Source: Anaerotignum sp. (GTDB lineage: Bacteria > Bacillota > Clostridia > Lachnospirales > Anaerotignaceae). Taken from it: a stretch of 45,982 bases of DNA. Each line of letters opens with the position of its first letter. The first letter of the stretch is position 1. Shown piece by piece: positions 23,875 through 32,515 of this stretch. The DNA is taken from assembly GCA_020024265.1 (NCBI GenBank), contig JAHHTW010000016.1:1-45982 (forward strand), in the 5' to 3' direction. A model generated the notes under the pieces. It was not told the origin of the DNA. It was given only the letters and a program-made list of their open reading frames with translations, and searched no databases. The translations under genes were made by a program, and so were the position numbers.

Positions 23875-24237
23875 ATGCCAAGACCGAGAAAGTGCAGAAA
23901 AGTCTGCGCAATGCCGAAAAGCAATCGCTTTGGACCACTCAACGGTGAAATTTGTGCAGACCAAATTTGTATGACCGTAGATGAATACGAAACCATACGG
24001 CTGATTGATTTAGCAGGATATACCCAAGAGGAGTGTGCGACACAAATGGGTGTTGCTCGTACCACGGTACAAGGGGTATATAATGAAGCACGGCGCAAGG
24101 TGGCAGAAACGCTGGTGTACGGCAAGATACTTGTCATAGCAGGCGGAGATTACGATTTGTGCGAAGGGAAAGAGCGTCCCTGCGGCAAAAAGTGTCATGC
24201 CATTTGCTGTAAACGAAAACAAATAAAGGAGATGTAA
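23875..24237 (+). CDS. DUF134 (UPF0251) family DNA-binding protein
   Basis: This 120-residue protein starts MPRPRKCRKVC and matches the DUF134 family. A sigma-70 region 4-like helix-turn-helix lies at about residues 47-75 (AGYTQEECATQMGVARTTVQ). It has ten cysteines, including C7, C11, C27 and C32 and a cluster near the C-terminus (C96, C103, C107, C111, C112), so metal or Fe-S binding is likely. It stops three bases before the Mrp ATPase, a pairing often seen with dinitrogenase Fe-Mo cofactor-type proteins. A role as a regulator of Fe-S or metal homeostasis is inferred. Confidence 0.85.
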   Translation: MPRPRKCRKVCAMPKSNRFGPLNGEICADQICMTVDEYETIRLIDLAGYTQEECATQMGVARTTVQGVYNEARRKVAETLVYGKILVIAGGDYDLCEGKERPCGKKCHAICCKRKQIKEM

Positions 24238-24240
24238 AAT

Positions 24241-25065
24241 ATGAGTGAAAATTGTTCCCATGACTGCGGAAGCTGCGGTTCTAATTGCAGCAACCGTAAG
24301 CCCGCTGACTTTTTGGTGGCACCAAACCCCAACAGCAGCATCAAAAAGGTAATTGGTATTGTCAGCGGTAAAGGTGGGGTAGGAAAATCCATGGTGACCA
24401 GTACGTTGGCTGTTTTGACACAAAGAAAGGGAAAACAGACCGGTATTTTGGACGCCGATATTACAGGGCCTTCCATTCCAAAGGCATTTGGCTTGCAGCA
24501 AAAGGCTTATGGCAGTGAACTGGGTATGATGCCATGCAAAACAAAAACAGGCATTGATGTTATGTCCATCAATCTGCTCTTGGATCATGATACAGACCCT
24601 GTTGTATGGAGAGGCCCTCTGATTGCAGAAACTGTCAAACAGTTTTGGCGTGATGTGGTATGGCAGGATGAAGAATATCTGTTTATTGATATGCCTCCCG
24701 GCACAGGCGATGTTGCCCTGACGGTGTTCCAGTCCATTGCCATTGATGGGATCATCATTGTAACCTCTCCTCAGGAGCTGGTTGGGATGATTGTAGACAA
24801 AGCCGTAAAAATGGCAGAAATGATGAATGTACCGATATTGGGTATTGTGGAAAACATGTCCTACTTTGTTTGTCCGGACTGTGGGAAGCAGCACCAGATT
24901 TTTGGAGAGAGCCATATTGAAGAAATTGCTGCAAAGCACCATATTCCGGTTGTATGTAAAATGCCGATCAATCCGGAGGTTGCAGCAAGCTGTGACCGTG
25001 GGGAAGCCGAAAGCTATGATGGAAAATGGCTCAATGATATGATTGACTTTTTGGAAAAAATGTAA
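24241..25065 (+). CDS. Mrp/NBP35-type P-loop ATPase, iron-sulfur carrier
   Basis: Mrp/ApbC/NBP35 proteins bind and transfer Fe-S clusters in an ATP-dependent way. The 274-residue product has an N-terminal cysteine-rich segment (C5, C9, C12, C16 in NCSHDCGSCGSNC) like NBP35, the deviant Walker A GKGGVGKSM (43-51), the switch region DADITGPSIPKAFG, DMPPGTGDVALT, and the cluster-binding CPDC (C211, C214) near the C-terminus. AAGGAGATGTAAAAT precedes the ATG. It is followed by a strong terminator. Confidence 0.93.
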   Translation: MSENCSHDCGSCGSNCSNRKPADFLVAPNPNSSIKKVIGIVSGKGGVGKSMVTSTLAVLTQRKGKQTGILDADITGPSIPKAFGLQQKAYGSELGMMPCKTKTGIDVMSINLLLDHDTDPVVWRGPLIAETVKQFWRDVVWQDEEYLFIDMPPGTGDVALTVFQSIAIDGIIIVTSPQELVGMIVDKAVKMAEMMNVPILGIVENMSYFVCPDCGKQHQIFGESHIEEIAAKHHIPVVCKMPINPEVAASCDRGEAESYDGKWLNDMIDFLEKM

Positions 25066-25136
25066 TTTTTCTGTATGACTTTGCTCATTTTGGAAACCGT
25101 AATCAAGAAAATATTTTTTTGATCAGTGGAGCAGAG

Positions 25137-25171
25137 CGGCGTTCTATGTGACTGCATGGAACGCCGTTTTT
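25137..25171 (+). terminator. Terminator after the Mrp ATPase
   Basis: CGGCGTTCTATG (25137-25148) pairs with CATGGAACGCCG (25155-25166), with one T-G wobble, around TGACTG, and is followed by TTTTT. It ends 20 bases before the next gene. Confidence 0.93.
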
Positions 25172-25191
25172 GATATATAGGAGGAAGATAT

Positions 25192-26748
25192 ATGGCAAAG
25201 ACAATTTATGTAAATGGAACGATTTATACAATGCAAAAGCAATCTGTGCAAACAGAAGCGGTACTTGTGGAACATGGAAAAATTATAGATGTAGGCAGCA
25301 GAAACAGATTGGAAAAAGAGGCAGAAAAGACCATAGATTTGGATGGATACACCATGCTTCCCGCATTTATAGATGCGCATAGTCATCTAACCGGTGTTGC
25401 AAATGGATTTTTACAGGTTGATTTATCGGAGATTCATTCCTTTGCAGATATTTCAGAAAAGATCAAAGATTTCATAAAATGGAATGCAGTTGCAGATGGA
25501 AATTGGGTTATTGCAAAGGGATTGAACCATACCGCATTACAGGAAAAACGTATGCCGCAGAGAATTTTTTTGGATGAAATCACAGACAGACATCCGCTTG
25601 TGCTCCAGCATGCAAGCGGACATGTGGCAGCATGCAATACCATGGGATTGCGAACATTGGGGATTACGGAGCAAACAGAAAATCCGGCAGGAGGAAAGAT
25701 TTCTTATGATACCGGCATATTGGAGGAAATGGGCTGGCTGACGTATATGGATCGCTTACCCATGCCTGCAATGTCAGAATTGCTTGCAGCTTTTGAAAAG
25801 GCACAGCGTTTGTACGCATCGTATGGCATTACCACTGTGCAAGAAGGATTTTTTGTATCTCAGATACAGGATTTGTATGCTTTGCTGCAACAGCAGGATC
25901 GCCTATGGCTGGATGTGGTTGCGTATATGGATTTGAAAAACAGTCCGGAACTGATCCATGCCTTTCCAAAGTCCAAGGGAAAATATCATCAGCACTTCAA
26001 GGTAGGTGGTTACAAGGTTTTGCTGGATGGATCACCACAAAGCAAAACGGCATGGATGCTGGAACCCTATACAGATGGATCGGCAGGGTATCCCATGCTC
26101 ACAGATGAGGCATTGGAACAGCTGATTGTACATGCAGTACAAGAAAAACAACAGCTTTTGATGCATGCAAATGGAGATGCAGCAGCACAACAGTATTTGC
26201 GTGTGTATCGTACGGTAAAGGAAAACATGGGTGCAGTGCCACGTCCCATTATGATTCATGCACAGCTGGCACAGCCAAAACAGATTGCACAAATGGCAGA
26301 GCTGGGGATTACACCTTCCTTTTTTCCGGCACATGTATATCATTGGGGAGAAACACATATGGAAAATTTAGGCTTGGCACGTGCGCAAAATATCAGCGCC
26401 ATGCATACTGCCTTGGAATATGGCTTACCCTTTACCATGCATCAGGATTCGCCGGTACTTTTTCCGGATATGATGGAAATGCTCTGGTGTGCTGTGGAAA
26501 GACGCACCAAAAATGATATCCTGCTTGGTGGCGCACAAAGATTGACACCATATGAAGCCATCAAAGCAATGACATTGCATGCAGCAATGCAGTATGGGGA
26601 AGAAGGGGAAAAGGGAAGCATTGCCAAGGGAAAACATGCGGACTTTGTGATATTGGATCAAGACCCTATGATGCTTTCTCAAAAGGCATTGCGTGAGATA
26701 CAGGTCTTGGCAACCATCAAAGATGGAGTTGTCATCTATCGTCGCTGA
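25192..26748 (+). CDS. YtcJ-like amidohydrolase
   Basis: A metal-dependent hydrolase of the amidohydrolase-3/YtcJ group; the substrate is not predictable. The 518-residue product has the N-terminal beta domain (YVNGTIYTM), the metal-binding FIDAHSH (H63, H65), the group marker LLDGSPQSKTAWMLEPY, a histidine in LLMHANGDAAAQQY, PIMIHAQLAQ, and the late MHQDSPVLFPDMMEMLWCA, ending in GSIAKGKHADFVILDQDPM. No signal peptide is seen, so it is probably cytoplasmic. GGAGGAAGATAT precedes the ATG. It lies between terminators and is probably monocistronic; no promoter is clear in the 20-base gap, so it may rely on readthrough or an upstream promoter. Confidence 0.92.
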   Translation: MAKTIYVNGTIYTMQKQSVQTEAVLVEHGKIIDVGSRNRLEKEAEKTIDLDGYTMLPAFIDAHSHLTGVANGFLQVDLSEIHSFADISEKIKDFIKWNAVADGNWVIAKGLNHTALQEKRMPQRIFLDEITDRHPLVLQHASGHVAACNTMGLRTLGITEQTENPAGGKISYDTGILEEMGWLTYMDRLPMPAMSELLAAFEKAQRLYASYGITTVQEGFFVSQIQDLYALLQQQDRLWLDVVAYMDLKNSPELIHAFPKSKGKYHQHFKVGGYKVLLDGSPQSKTAWMLEPYTDGSAGYPMLTDEALEQLIVHAVQEKQQLLMHANGDAAAQQYLRVYRTVKENMGAVPRPIMIHAQLAQPKQIAQMAELGITPSFFPAHVYHWGETHMENLGLARAQNISAMHTALEYGLPFTMHQDSPVLFPDMMEMLWCAVERRTKNDILLGGAQRLTPYEAIKAMTLHAAMQYGEEGEKGSIAKGKHADFVILDQDPMMLSQKALREIQVLATIKDGVVIYRR

Positions 26749-27138
26749 GTGATAGGAAAAAGTATGGTTATTTTTATTGTTTGATAAAACTGTTTTGTAT
26801 TTCAGCAAGGGAAGTATCGTACGAGTATGATGCAATTCACTTTTCTATGATTGGTGTATATTTTGCGTAAAATAAAAATGTGTTTTCGGATGTTGCGATG
26901 GCAGATATGCATATATTATTTGATTGTATTACAGCGATACTTTTTTTCTTCTTTTGCCTACAGATTGTTTGATTTTTTTTAGATTAAAGAAAAAAAGCAG
27001 ATCTTGTTGCATAACGAGAAGCATCCAATCAAGAGAGAAATTTTCCGGCTTTATGGTTGTAGAAAAAAGAGCGTGCAAATAAATTTTGTATATGCTATCA
27101 TGCGTATAAAAAATAAGAAAATATTTGCAGAACATAGC

Positions 27139-27172
27139 AAAAAGCCTCGGTGTACAATCACTGGGGCTTTTT
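27139..27172 (+). terminator. Terminator between the amidohydrolase and symporter genes
   Basis: AAAAGCCTCGGTG (27140-27152) pairs with CACTGGGGCTTTT (27159-27171), with two wobbles, around TACAAT, and a T-run follows. The left flank is A-rich, so it could also work on the - strand. It lies about 390 bases after the amidohydrolase gene. Confidence 0.75.
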
Positions 27173-27570
27173 ACTATGTCTTGTGATGGCACAAAAAAGA
27201 TAGCAATGTGTTTTGTTTTCACAGCGAAATGTACAAATATGGATACAATATTGTGTAAAAGAGCATCAGGCAATACAAGCGAAGACCAATCGAAAAAACA
27301 GCTGTGCGTTGCAGAGAAAAAGAGAGCTTTGAAAAGATATAAAAAAGGTCTGAATATACTGTAATTTTGGGAAAAAGGATGATTTGTTAGTTTCTAAAAT
27401 TTACTGTTTTGGCACAATGGTCATTGCTTGGACATAAAGAACTTGTAAAAAAAACATAAATTTTTTGTAAAAAATATATAAATAAATCATAAACAAACCG
27501 TAAATAAAATATAAAAAACTAATAAAGAAAATGTTAAAAACAGAGAAATGCTATTGCATATTAAACAGTT

Positions 27571-27607
27571 TTCTAATAAAATTACAGCAAGTTCTAATCA
27601 AATTATA
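27571..27607 (+). repeat. Direct repeat of 16 bases with 21-base period
   Basis: TTCTAATAAAATTACA (27571-27586) and TTCTAATCAAATTATA (27592-27607) match at 14 of 16 positions and start 21 bases apart, two helical turns. They lie about 100 bases upstream of the first symporter. They could be paired regulator sites; no copy is seen before the second symporter. Confidence 0.55.
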
Positions 27608-27708
27608 CGAAAAGATTGTCTGTGGAAACCGCGGTTCACAGTGCAATCCATACAAAGGACTTATTCTGGCTTCAAACAAACACGATTTTTAGGGAGGGAA
27701 CAAACACT

Positions 27709-29079
27709 ATGATGGAATTTATTTCAACGCTCCAGGGCATTGTCTGGGGACCTGTGATGCTGGTACTGCTTTTTGGTACACATGTATTCTTGACCATTCG
27801 TACAAAAGTAATTCAAAGATATGTTTTCAAAGGAATCAAATTATCCATTACACCGGATAAAGAAGCAGAGGGTGACGTATCCGGTTTTGGTGCATTGGCA
27901 ACCGCATTGGCGGCAACCATTGGTACAGGGAATATCGTCGGTGTAGCAACCGCAGTTGCAGCCGGTGGCCCTGGTGCAGTATTCTGGGTATGGTTGACTG
28001 GATTGTTTGGGATTGCTTCCAAGTATGGTGAAGCGGTACTGGCAATCAAATACAGAGTCAAAGGTGCAGATGGCGCCATGAATGGTGGACCTATGTATGC
28101 TTTGGAAAGAGGTATGAAGCAGAAATGGCTCGGCGTTTTGTTTGCACTCTTTGCAGGGATTGCTTGTTTTGGTATCGGTAATGGTACACAAGGGAACTCC
28201 ATTACTGGTATGGTAAAAAATACATTCGGCATTTCCCCTTATATCTCCGGTGCGATTTTGACTATTGGAACAGGTTTGGTTATCCTTGGCGGGGTAAAAT
28301 CCATCGCAAAGGTTTGTGAAAAGCTGGTTCCTTTTATGGCTGGTTTCTACATCCTTGGTTGTATTGCAATTATGGTAATCAACCGTGAATATCTGGGGCA
28401 GGCATTGAGCCTGATTGTTACCAGTGCATTTACAGGAAATGCTATGGGCGGCGGTTTCGTCGGTGCAACGGTAATGATGGCAATTCGATTTGGTATTGCA
28501 CGTGGTTTGTTTACGAATGAATCCGGTTTGGGTTCTGCGCCGATTGCCGATGCAGCGGCGATGACAAGAAATCCGGTTCGTCAGGGCTTGATCGCAATGA
28601 CAGGTGTATTCTGGGATACCATTATTGTATGTGCAATGACAGGTTTGGTACTGGTATCTTCTATTTTGAAAAATCCGGAAGGCATGCAGGGCTTGACCGG
28701 CGGCGACCTTTCCTCCGCTGCATTTGCAAGTATCCCCACCATCGGCCCTATCGTATTGACCATCGGGTTGATTACATTTGCTTGGTCCACCATTTTGGGC
28801 TGGAGCTACTATGGTGAAAGATGCTGGGTATATTTGATTGGTGAAAAAGCAATTATGCCTTTCCGTATTCTATGGACCATCGTGGTATTTGTAGGTTCCG
28901 TTGTCAGCTTGGATTTGGTTTGGGGGATTGCGGACGTACTCAATGCATTGATGGCATTCCCGAACTTGGTTGCTTTGCTTGGCTTGAGTGGCGTGATTGC
29001 ATCTGAAACTAAGAAATACCTCTATGATGACAATTTGGATGGATGGTCTGATGATGAGGTTCCTGTAGTCAACAGATAA
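27709..29079 (+). CDS. Sodium:alanine symporter (AGCS family), copy 1
   Basis: An amino-acid carrier that takes up alanine or glycine with sodium. The 456-residue product has many membrane segments and the family signature, GTGNIVGVATAVAAGGPGAV (about residues 73-92), then FWVWLTGLFGIASKYGE, plus RGLFTNESGLGSAPI and the late AFAWSTILGWSYYGERC region. ATG 27709 is chosen because AGGGAGGGAACAAACACT lies upstream and the start matches copy 2; the frame is open back to 27616. By hand alignment it differs from copy 2 at about 64 of 456 positions without gaps, so it is a tandem paralogue. Confidence 0.94.
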   Translation: MMEFISTLQGIVWGPVMLVLLFGTHVFLTIRTKVIQRYVFKGIKLSITPDKEAEGDVSGFGALATALAATIGTGNIVGVATAVAAGGPGAVFWVWLTGLFGIASKYGEAVLAIKYRVKGADGAMNGGPMYALERGMKQKWLGVLFALFAGIACFGIGNGTQGNSITGMVKNTFGISPYISGAILTIGTGLVILGGVKSIAKVCEKLVPFMAGFYILGCIAIMVINREYLGQALSLIVTSAFTGNAMGGGFVGATVMMAIRFGIARGLFTNESGLGSAPIADAAAMTRNPVRQGLIAMTGVFWDTIIVCAMTGLVLVSSILKNPEGMQGLTGGDLSSAAFASIPTIGPIVLTIGLITFAWSTILGWSYYGERCWVYLIGEKAIMPFRILWTIVVFVGSVVSLDLVWGIADVLNALMAFPNLVALLGLSGVIASETKKYLYDDNLDGWSDDEVPVVNR

Positions 29080-29739
29080 TCAAACACAGAATTAAGACAA
29101 CGCAGCCGGTTATATGGCGTAATATGGTTTATCTGAAAAACAGATTGTGTATGAAAAAGATACATAATCTGTTTTTTAGTGTAAAATATTTCAGTCATTT
29201 AATGAAAACTGTAAAATATTTTATTCATTACACGAAAAAAACACTTCGCATTATGTAAAAAAAAGGAATTAAATGTAATTTTATTCCATTTAATTCTGTG
29301 AGGTGTACAAATGTCTTTCAAAAATGCCGAAAAACGGTATTTTTTTGTGCAAATAATTGAAAGCTAGATAAAATGGACAGACGATATTTTGTAAGATATG
29401 CAATAGCACAGAAAGAAAAGAAAAAAAAGGAAAACGATAAAATATTATAAAAATAATGCAAAAAATAATATGTCTATTGATAAAAATTGTATATTTTTTA
29501 AGAAAAGTGAGGGATGATGGGTATGTGTTTCGTAAAAAACTACTTGTAATTTTGCAAAAATACGATAAAATAATAACAGGTTCAGAGATTGGCAGAACGT
29601 GATTTCCAGAAAGGGATTTTTTCATTTGTTTTCGTGGGGCGAATCAAAAAATACCTATTAAGAAACAAGTGCCAATATCTGCCAACGCAATAATCTTTTT
29701 TTTTCAAGACTTCATTCAAATAATGGGAGGGAAAAAACT
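29080..29739. other. 660-base AT-rich spacer between the symporters
   Basis: No gene is supported; the 111-codon - strand frame at 29625-29290 is AT-rich and looks random. After the terminator come two imperfect 30-base tandem units beginning GTAAAATATTT (29181 and 29211), a perfect 10-base inverted repeat GAATTAAATG/CATTTAATTC (29266-29275, 29287-29296), and a weak promoter TTGTAA (29544-29549)-16-TAAAAT (29566-29571). Confidence 0.5.
29137..29177 (+). terminator. Terminator after symporter copy 1
   Basis: AAAACAGATT (29137-29146) pairs with AATCTGTTTT (29166-29175), extended by GTGTAT/ATACAT to 16 pairs with one wobble, followed by more Ts. The separate terminator suggests the two symporters are transcribed independently. 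Confidence 0.9.
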
Positions 29740-31110
29740 ATGATGGACGTAATTTCTAAAATGCAAGGTATTGTCTGGGGTCCGGTTATGCTTCTTTTGC
29801 TGTTTGGTACCCATGTATTTTTGACAATACGTACAAAAGTAATCCAAAGATACATCTTTAAGGGTATCAAGCTTTCTGTAACTCCTGATAAGGAAGCGGC
29901 AGGTGACGTATCCGGTTTTGGCGCATTGGCCACTGCACTGGCTGCGACAATCGGTACTGGTAATATCGTCGGTGTTGCAACAGCGATTGCAGCCGGTGGT
30001 CCTGGTGCGGTATTCTGGGTTTGGCTGACAGGCTGCTTCGGTATCGCAACAAAATACGGTGAAGCGGTTCTGGCAATCAAATACAGAGTAAAAGGGAAAG
30101 ACGGCGGTATGATCGGTGGTCCCATGTACGCTCTGGAAAGAGGTATGAAACAGAAATGGCTCGGGGTATTGTTTGCTCTGTTTGCAGGTCTTGCCTGCTT
30201 TGGTATCGGTAATGGTACACAAGGCAATGCGATTACAGGTATGGTAAAGAATACATTTGGCGTTTCTCCTTATATCAGCGGTATTATATTGACAATCATT
30301 ACTGGTTTGGTTATTCTGGGCGGCGTTAAGTCTATCGCAAAAGTTTGTGAAAAACTGGTTCCTTTTATGGCTGGTTTCTACATCCTTGGTTGTATCATCA
30401 TTCTGTTCCTCAATGGTCATTATGTATTGGATGCATTGAAGCTGATTGTTTCCAGCGCATTTACACCGAGAGCGGCAGGTGGCGGTTTTATTGGTTCCAC
30501 AGCAATGCTGGCAATTCGTTTTGGTATTGCACGTGGTTTGTTCACAAATGAATCCGGTTTGGGCTCCGCTCCAATCGTTGACGCAGCAGCTGTAACAAGA
30601 AACCCCGTTCGTCAGGGTCTGATCGCTATGACAGGTGTATTCTGGGATACCGTAGTTGTATGTGCTTTGACAGGTTTGGTACTGGTATCTTCTGTTTTGA
30701 AAGATCCAGAAGGTATGGCTGGTCTGTCCGGTGGTGACCTTTCTTCTGCAGCATTTGCAAACATTCCTGTAATTGGTCCAATTGTATTGACCATTGGCTT
30801 GATTACATTCGCATGGTCCACCATTTTGGGCTGGAGCTACTATGGTGAAAGATGTTGGGTATATTTGGTAGGGCAGAAAGCAATTATGCCTTTCCGTATT
30901 GCTTGGACAATTATGGTATTTGTAGGTTCTGTTGTAAGCTTGGATGTTATCTGGGGTATCGCAGACGTATTGAATGCTTCTATGGCATTCCCGAACTTGG
31001 TTTCTTTGCTTGGTTTGAGTGGTGTTATCGCAGCCGAAACAAAGAAATATCTGTTCGACGACAATATGGATGCTTGGTCTGATGATGAAATTCCTACTGT
31101 TGACAAATAA
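29740..31110 (+). CDS. Sodium:alanine symporter (AGCS family), copy 2
   Basis: Same family and length (456 residues) as copy 1, with the same signatures (GTGNIVGVATAIAAGGPGAV, FTNESGLGSAPI, ILGWSYYGERCWVYL). Changes cluster in one region, about residues 218-255, where copy 1 reads NREYLGQALS and copy 2 NGHYVLDALK, and are mostly conservative elsewhere. The ATG follows GGGAGGGAAAAAACT. Upstream regions of the two copies do not match, so only the coding region and site spacing are shared. Difference in substrate or regulation cannot be told. Confidence 0.94.
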   Translation: MMDVISKMQGIVWGPVMLLLLFGTHVFLTIRTKVIQRYIFKGIKLSVTPDKEAAGDVSGFGALATALAATIGTGNIVGVATAIAAGGPGAVFWVWLTGCFGIATKYGEAVLAIKYRVKGKDGGMIGGPMYALERGMKQKWLGVLFALFAGLACFGIGNGTQGNAITGMVKNTFGVSPYISGIILTIITGLVILGGVKSIAKVCEKLVPFMAGFYILGCIIILFLNGHYVLDALKLIVSSAFTPRAAGGGFIGSTAMLAIRFGIARGLFTNESGLGSAPIVDAAAVTRNPVRQGLIAMTGVFWDTVVVCALTGLVLVSSVLKDPEGMAGLSGGDLSSAAFANIPVIGPIVLTIGLITFAWSTILGWSYYGERCWVYLVGQKAIMPFRIAWTIMVFVGSVVSLDVIWGIADVLNASMAFPNLVSLLGLSGVIAAETKKYLFDDNMDAWSDDEIPTVDK

Positions 31111-31154
31111 GAATTAAAGCATATTCCACGAATTGTAAATATGGTACATAAAAG

Positions 31155-31192
31155 AAGCTCTGCAATGGAGAAATCTGTTGCAGAGCTTTTTT
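31155..31192 (+). terminator. Terminator after symporter copy 2
   Basis: AAGCTCTGCAA (31155-31165) pairs perfectly with TTGCAGAGCTT (31178-31188), followed by a run of Ts. Confidence 0.92.
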
Positions 31193-31234
31193 ATATCATC
31201 AAATGATATCCTGAGTTCTTGAGGATGTCAGTAA

Positions 31235-31273
31235 AAAACCTCCTGATGCTGTTTGTAAGCACGGGAGGTTTTT
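31235..31273 (+). terminator. Second, possibly bidirectional terminator
   Basis: AAAACCTCC (31235-31243) pairs with GGAGGTTTT (31264-31272), with T/A runs on both outer flanks. It lies 43 bases after the previous terminator, so the region ahead of the flagellar operon is doubly insulated. Confidence 0.75.
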
Positions 31274-32098
31274 GTATTGTTTGTTATATCTGATTTGAAG
31301 ATGGAAATGGGATATGCTATTGCTACGGAAATATAGAACCAATTGAAATACCCAAAATCAAAATTGTGAATCAGAGCAATTTTTTGAGAAGGACATCCAA
31401 GATGTATGACAATATTTTCAGCGATATTTTGCAAGAATTTTATTCATATGTGAATGTGTATATCCATAGATGGACGGTATCAAAGACATAGATGGTCAAA
31501 AAACTTATTGCCCATTGAATTTATAGGAATTGTGGGGTGTGGAATATCATGGAGATGCAAACAACAAACCGAAAAAACATCTATACACAATATATAGAGA
31601 GATAAATATAGACAACTGTATATATGCTGCATAACAAAATGATTATGAATGGAGTCATAAATAAATTGCATATACAGTATATACAAGCATGTACATGGTA
31701 TAAAGACAAAAAATATTTCTGTAAAAATAAACAGTGTTAGAGAAAGTACAAAGCAATAATTTGTTTCTATTTTAGAATACTGAATTGGAAATAAAATCAA
31801 ATCAAGGAATGTTAAGTAAAAATTCTACAGAAACTTACTGAAAAATACAAAAAAATCTCTAGTGAATTTGTCGAATTACATTGAATTTTGTTCCAAATTT
31901 GGATATAATATAATAGTAAAATATGTCTGGAATTGATATACAATTTTTTGTTTGTACGGTTTTATATGTTGAGGAACCATATCTATACAGGAACAAAATG
32001 GTATAGTGTGTGCTGTCTGCGTACAGATTGTATGTATAAATAGAAGGTTGATGTTCTTCTGATACGAAATATCTTTGTGCTGATGTGGAGGGGAATGT
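31274..32098 (+). promoter_or_regulatory. Flagellar operon upstream region with promoter
   Basis: No gene is supported in this AT-rich stretch. TTGAAT (31881-31886), 17 bases and TATAAT (31904-31909) form a good sigma-A-like promoter about 190 bases before flgB. Its spacer ends in the palindrome CCAAATTTGG (31893-31902). Upstream, CTGTATATATGC (31616-31627) and GCATATACAG (31668-31677) can close around TTATGA/TCATAA. In the leader, CTATAC (31983-31988) pairs with GTATAG (32001-32006). I see neither a c-di-GMP riboswitch consensus nor a sigma-28 promoter. Confidence 0.6.
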
Positions 32099-32479
32099 AT
32101 GAATTACGTGAATAATAACGCAATGCTGCTGTCACAAAAAATGCTGGATTTTTTATGGAAAAAACAGGAGGTTGGCTCTCATAATATTTCCAATGCAGAA
32201 ACACCCGGTTTTCAAAGCAGCTATGTTACATTTGAAGATGAGTTGAAAAAAAGAATCGGCAGGACAAAAGGGAAAACAGCTTCAGAAATCAGAGAAGCGA
32301 TTCTTTCATCAAAAGCACAAGTGCATTTGACAGAAAATGAAAGTGTCCATTCCAATGGGAATAATGTCAATTTGGATGTAGAAAGTGTCGAGGTTGCAAA
32401 AGCTGCGTTGCAGTATCAATATATGCTCAAAAGTTTTAATGATGATTACAGCAGACTCAGGACAGTGATCAAAGGATGA
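32099..32479 (+). CDS. flgB: Flagellar basal-body rod protein FlgB
   Basis: FlgB is a proximal rod subunit exported by the flagellar type III system. The 126-residue product has the family pattern: an N-terminal helix (LLSQKMLDFLWKKQEVGSHNI) followed by SNAETPGFQ (about residues 31-39), and a C-terminal helix with VEVAKAALQYQYMLKSFNDDYSRLRTVIKG. TGGAGGGGAATGT precedes the ATG. It opens the operon, as usual in Clostridia and Bacilli. Confidence 0.94.
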   Translation: MNYVNNNAMLLSQKMLDFLWKKQEVGSHNISNAETPGFQSSYVTFEDELKKRIGRTKGKTASEIREAILSSKAQVHLTENESVHSNGNNVNLDVESVEVAKAALQYQYMLKSFNDDYSRLRTVIKG

Positions 32480-32515
32480 TTTTGATACGCAATATGGTAT
32501 AAAGGAGGAATGGAA

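Larger units (their letters stand above)
26749..27708. other. 960-base AT-rich spacer without a supported gene
   Basis: Short open frames on both strands look random: AT-rich, with no ribosome binding site or domain. It contains a terminator at 27139-27172, a long A/T tract around 27440-27540, a 21-base-spaced direct repeat (27571-27607) and a dyad CTGTGGAAACCGCGGTTCACAG (27620-27641, one imperfect step). I find no clean promoter for the symporter gene and no glycine riboswitch consensus. Confidence 0.6.

Noticed and set aside
26929..27273. - strand frame of 114 codons in the amidohydrolase-symporter spacer
   Set aside because: AT-rich, no ribosome binding site, spans a terminator hairpin.
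27364..27708. Glycine riboswitch before the symporter
   Set aside because: These often precede sodium:alanine symporters, but the conserved glycine aptamer segments are absent.
29181..29240. 30-base repeat units as a CRISPR array
   Set aside because: Only two imperfect, adjacent units with no spacers and no cas genes.
29290..29625. - strand frame of 111 codons between the symporters
   Set aside because: Composition (Phe, Ile, Tyr, Lys) is what random AT-rich DNA gives; no start signal.
31274..32098. c-di-GMP riboswitch before the flagellar operon
   Set aside because: Looked for because such switches occur there in some Clostridia; no GEMM-type consensus is present.
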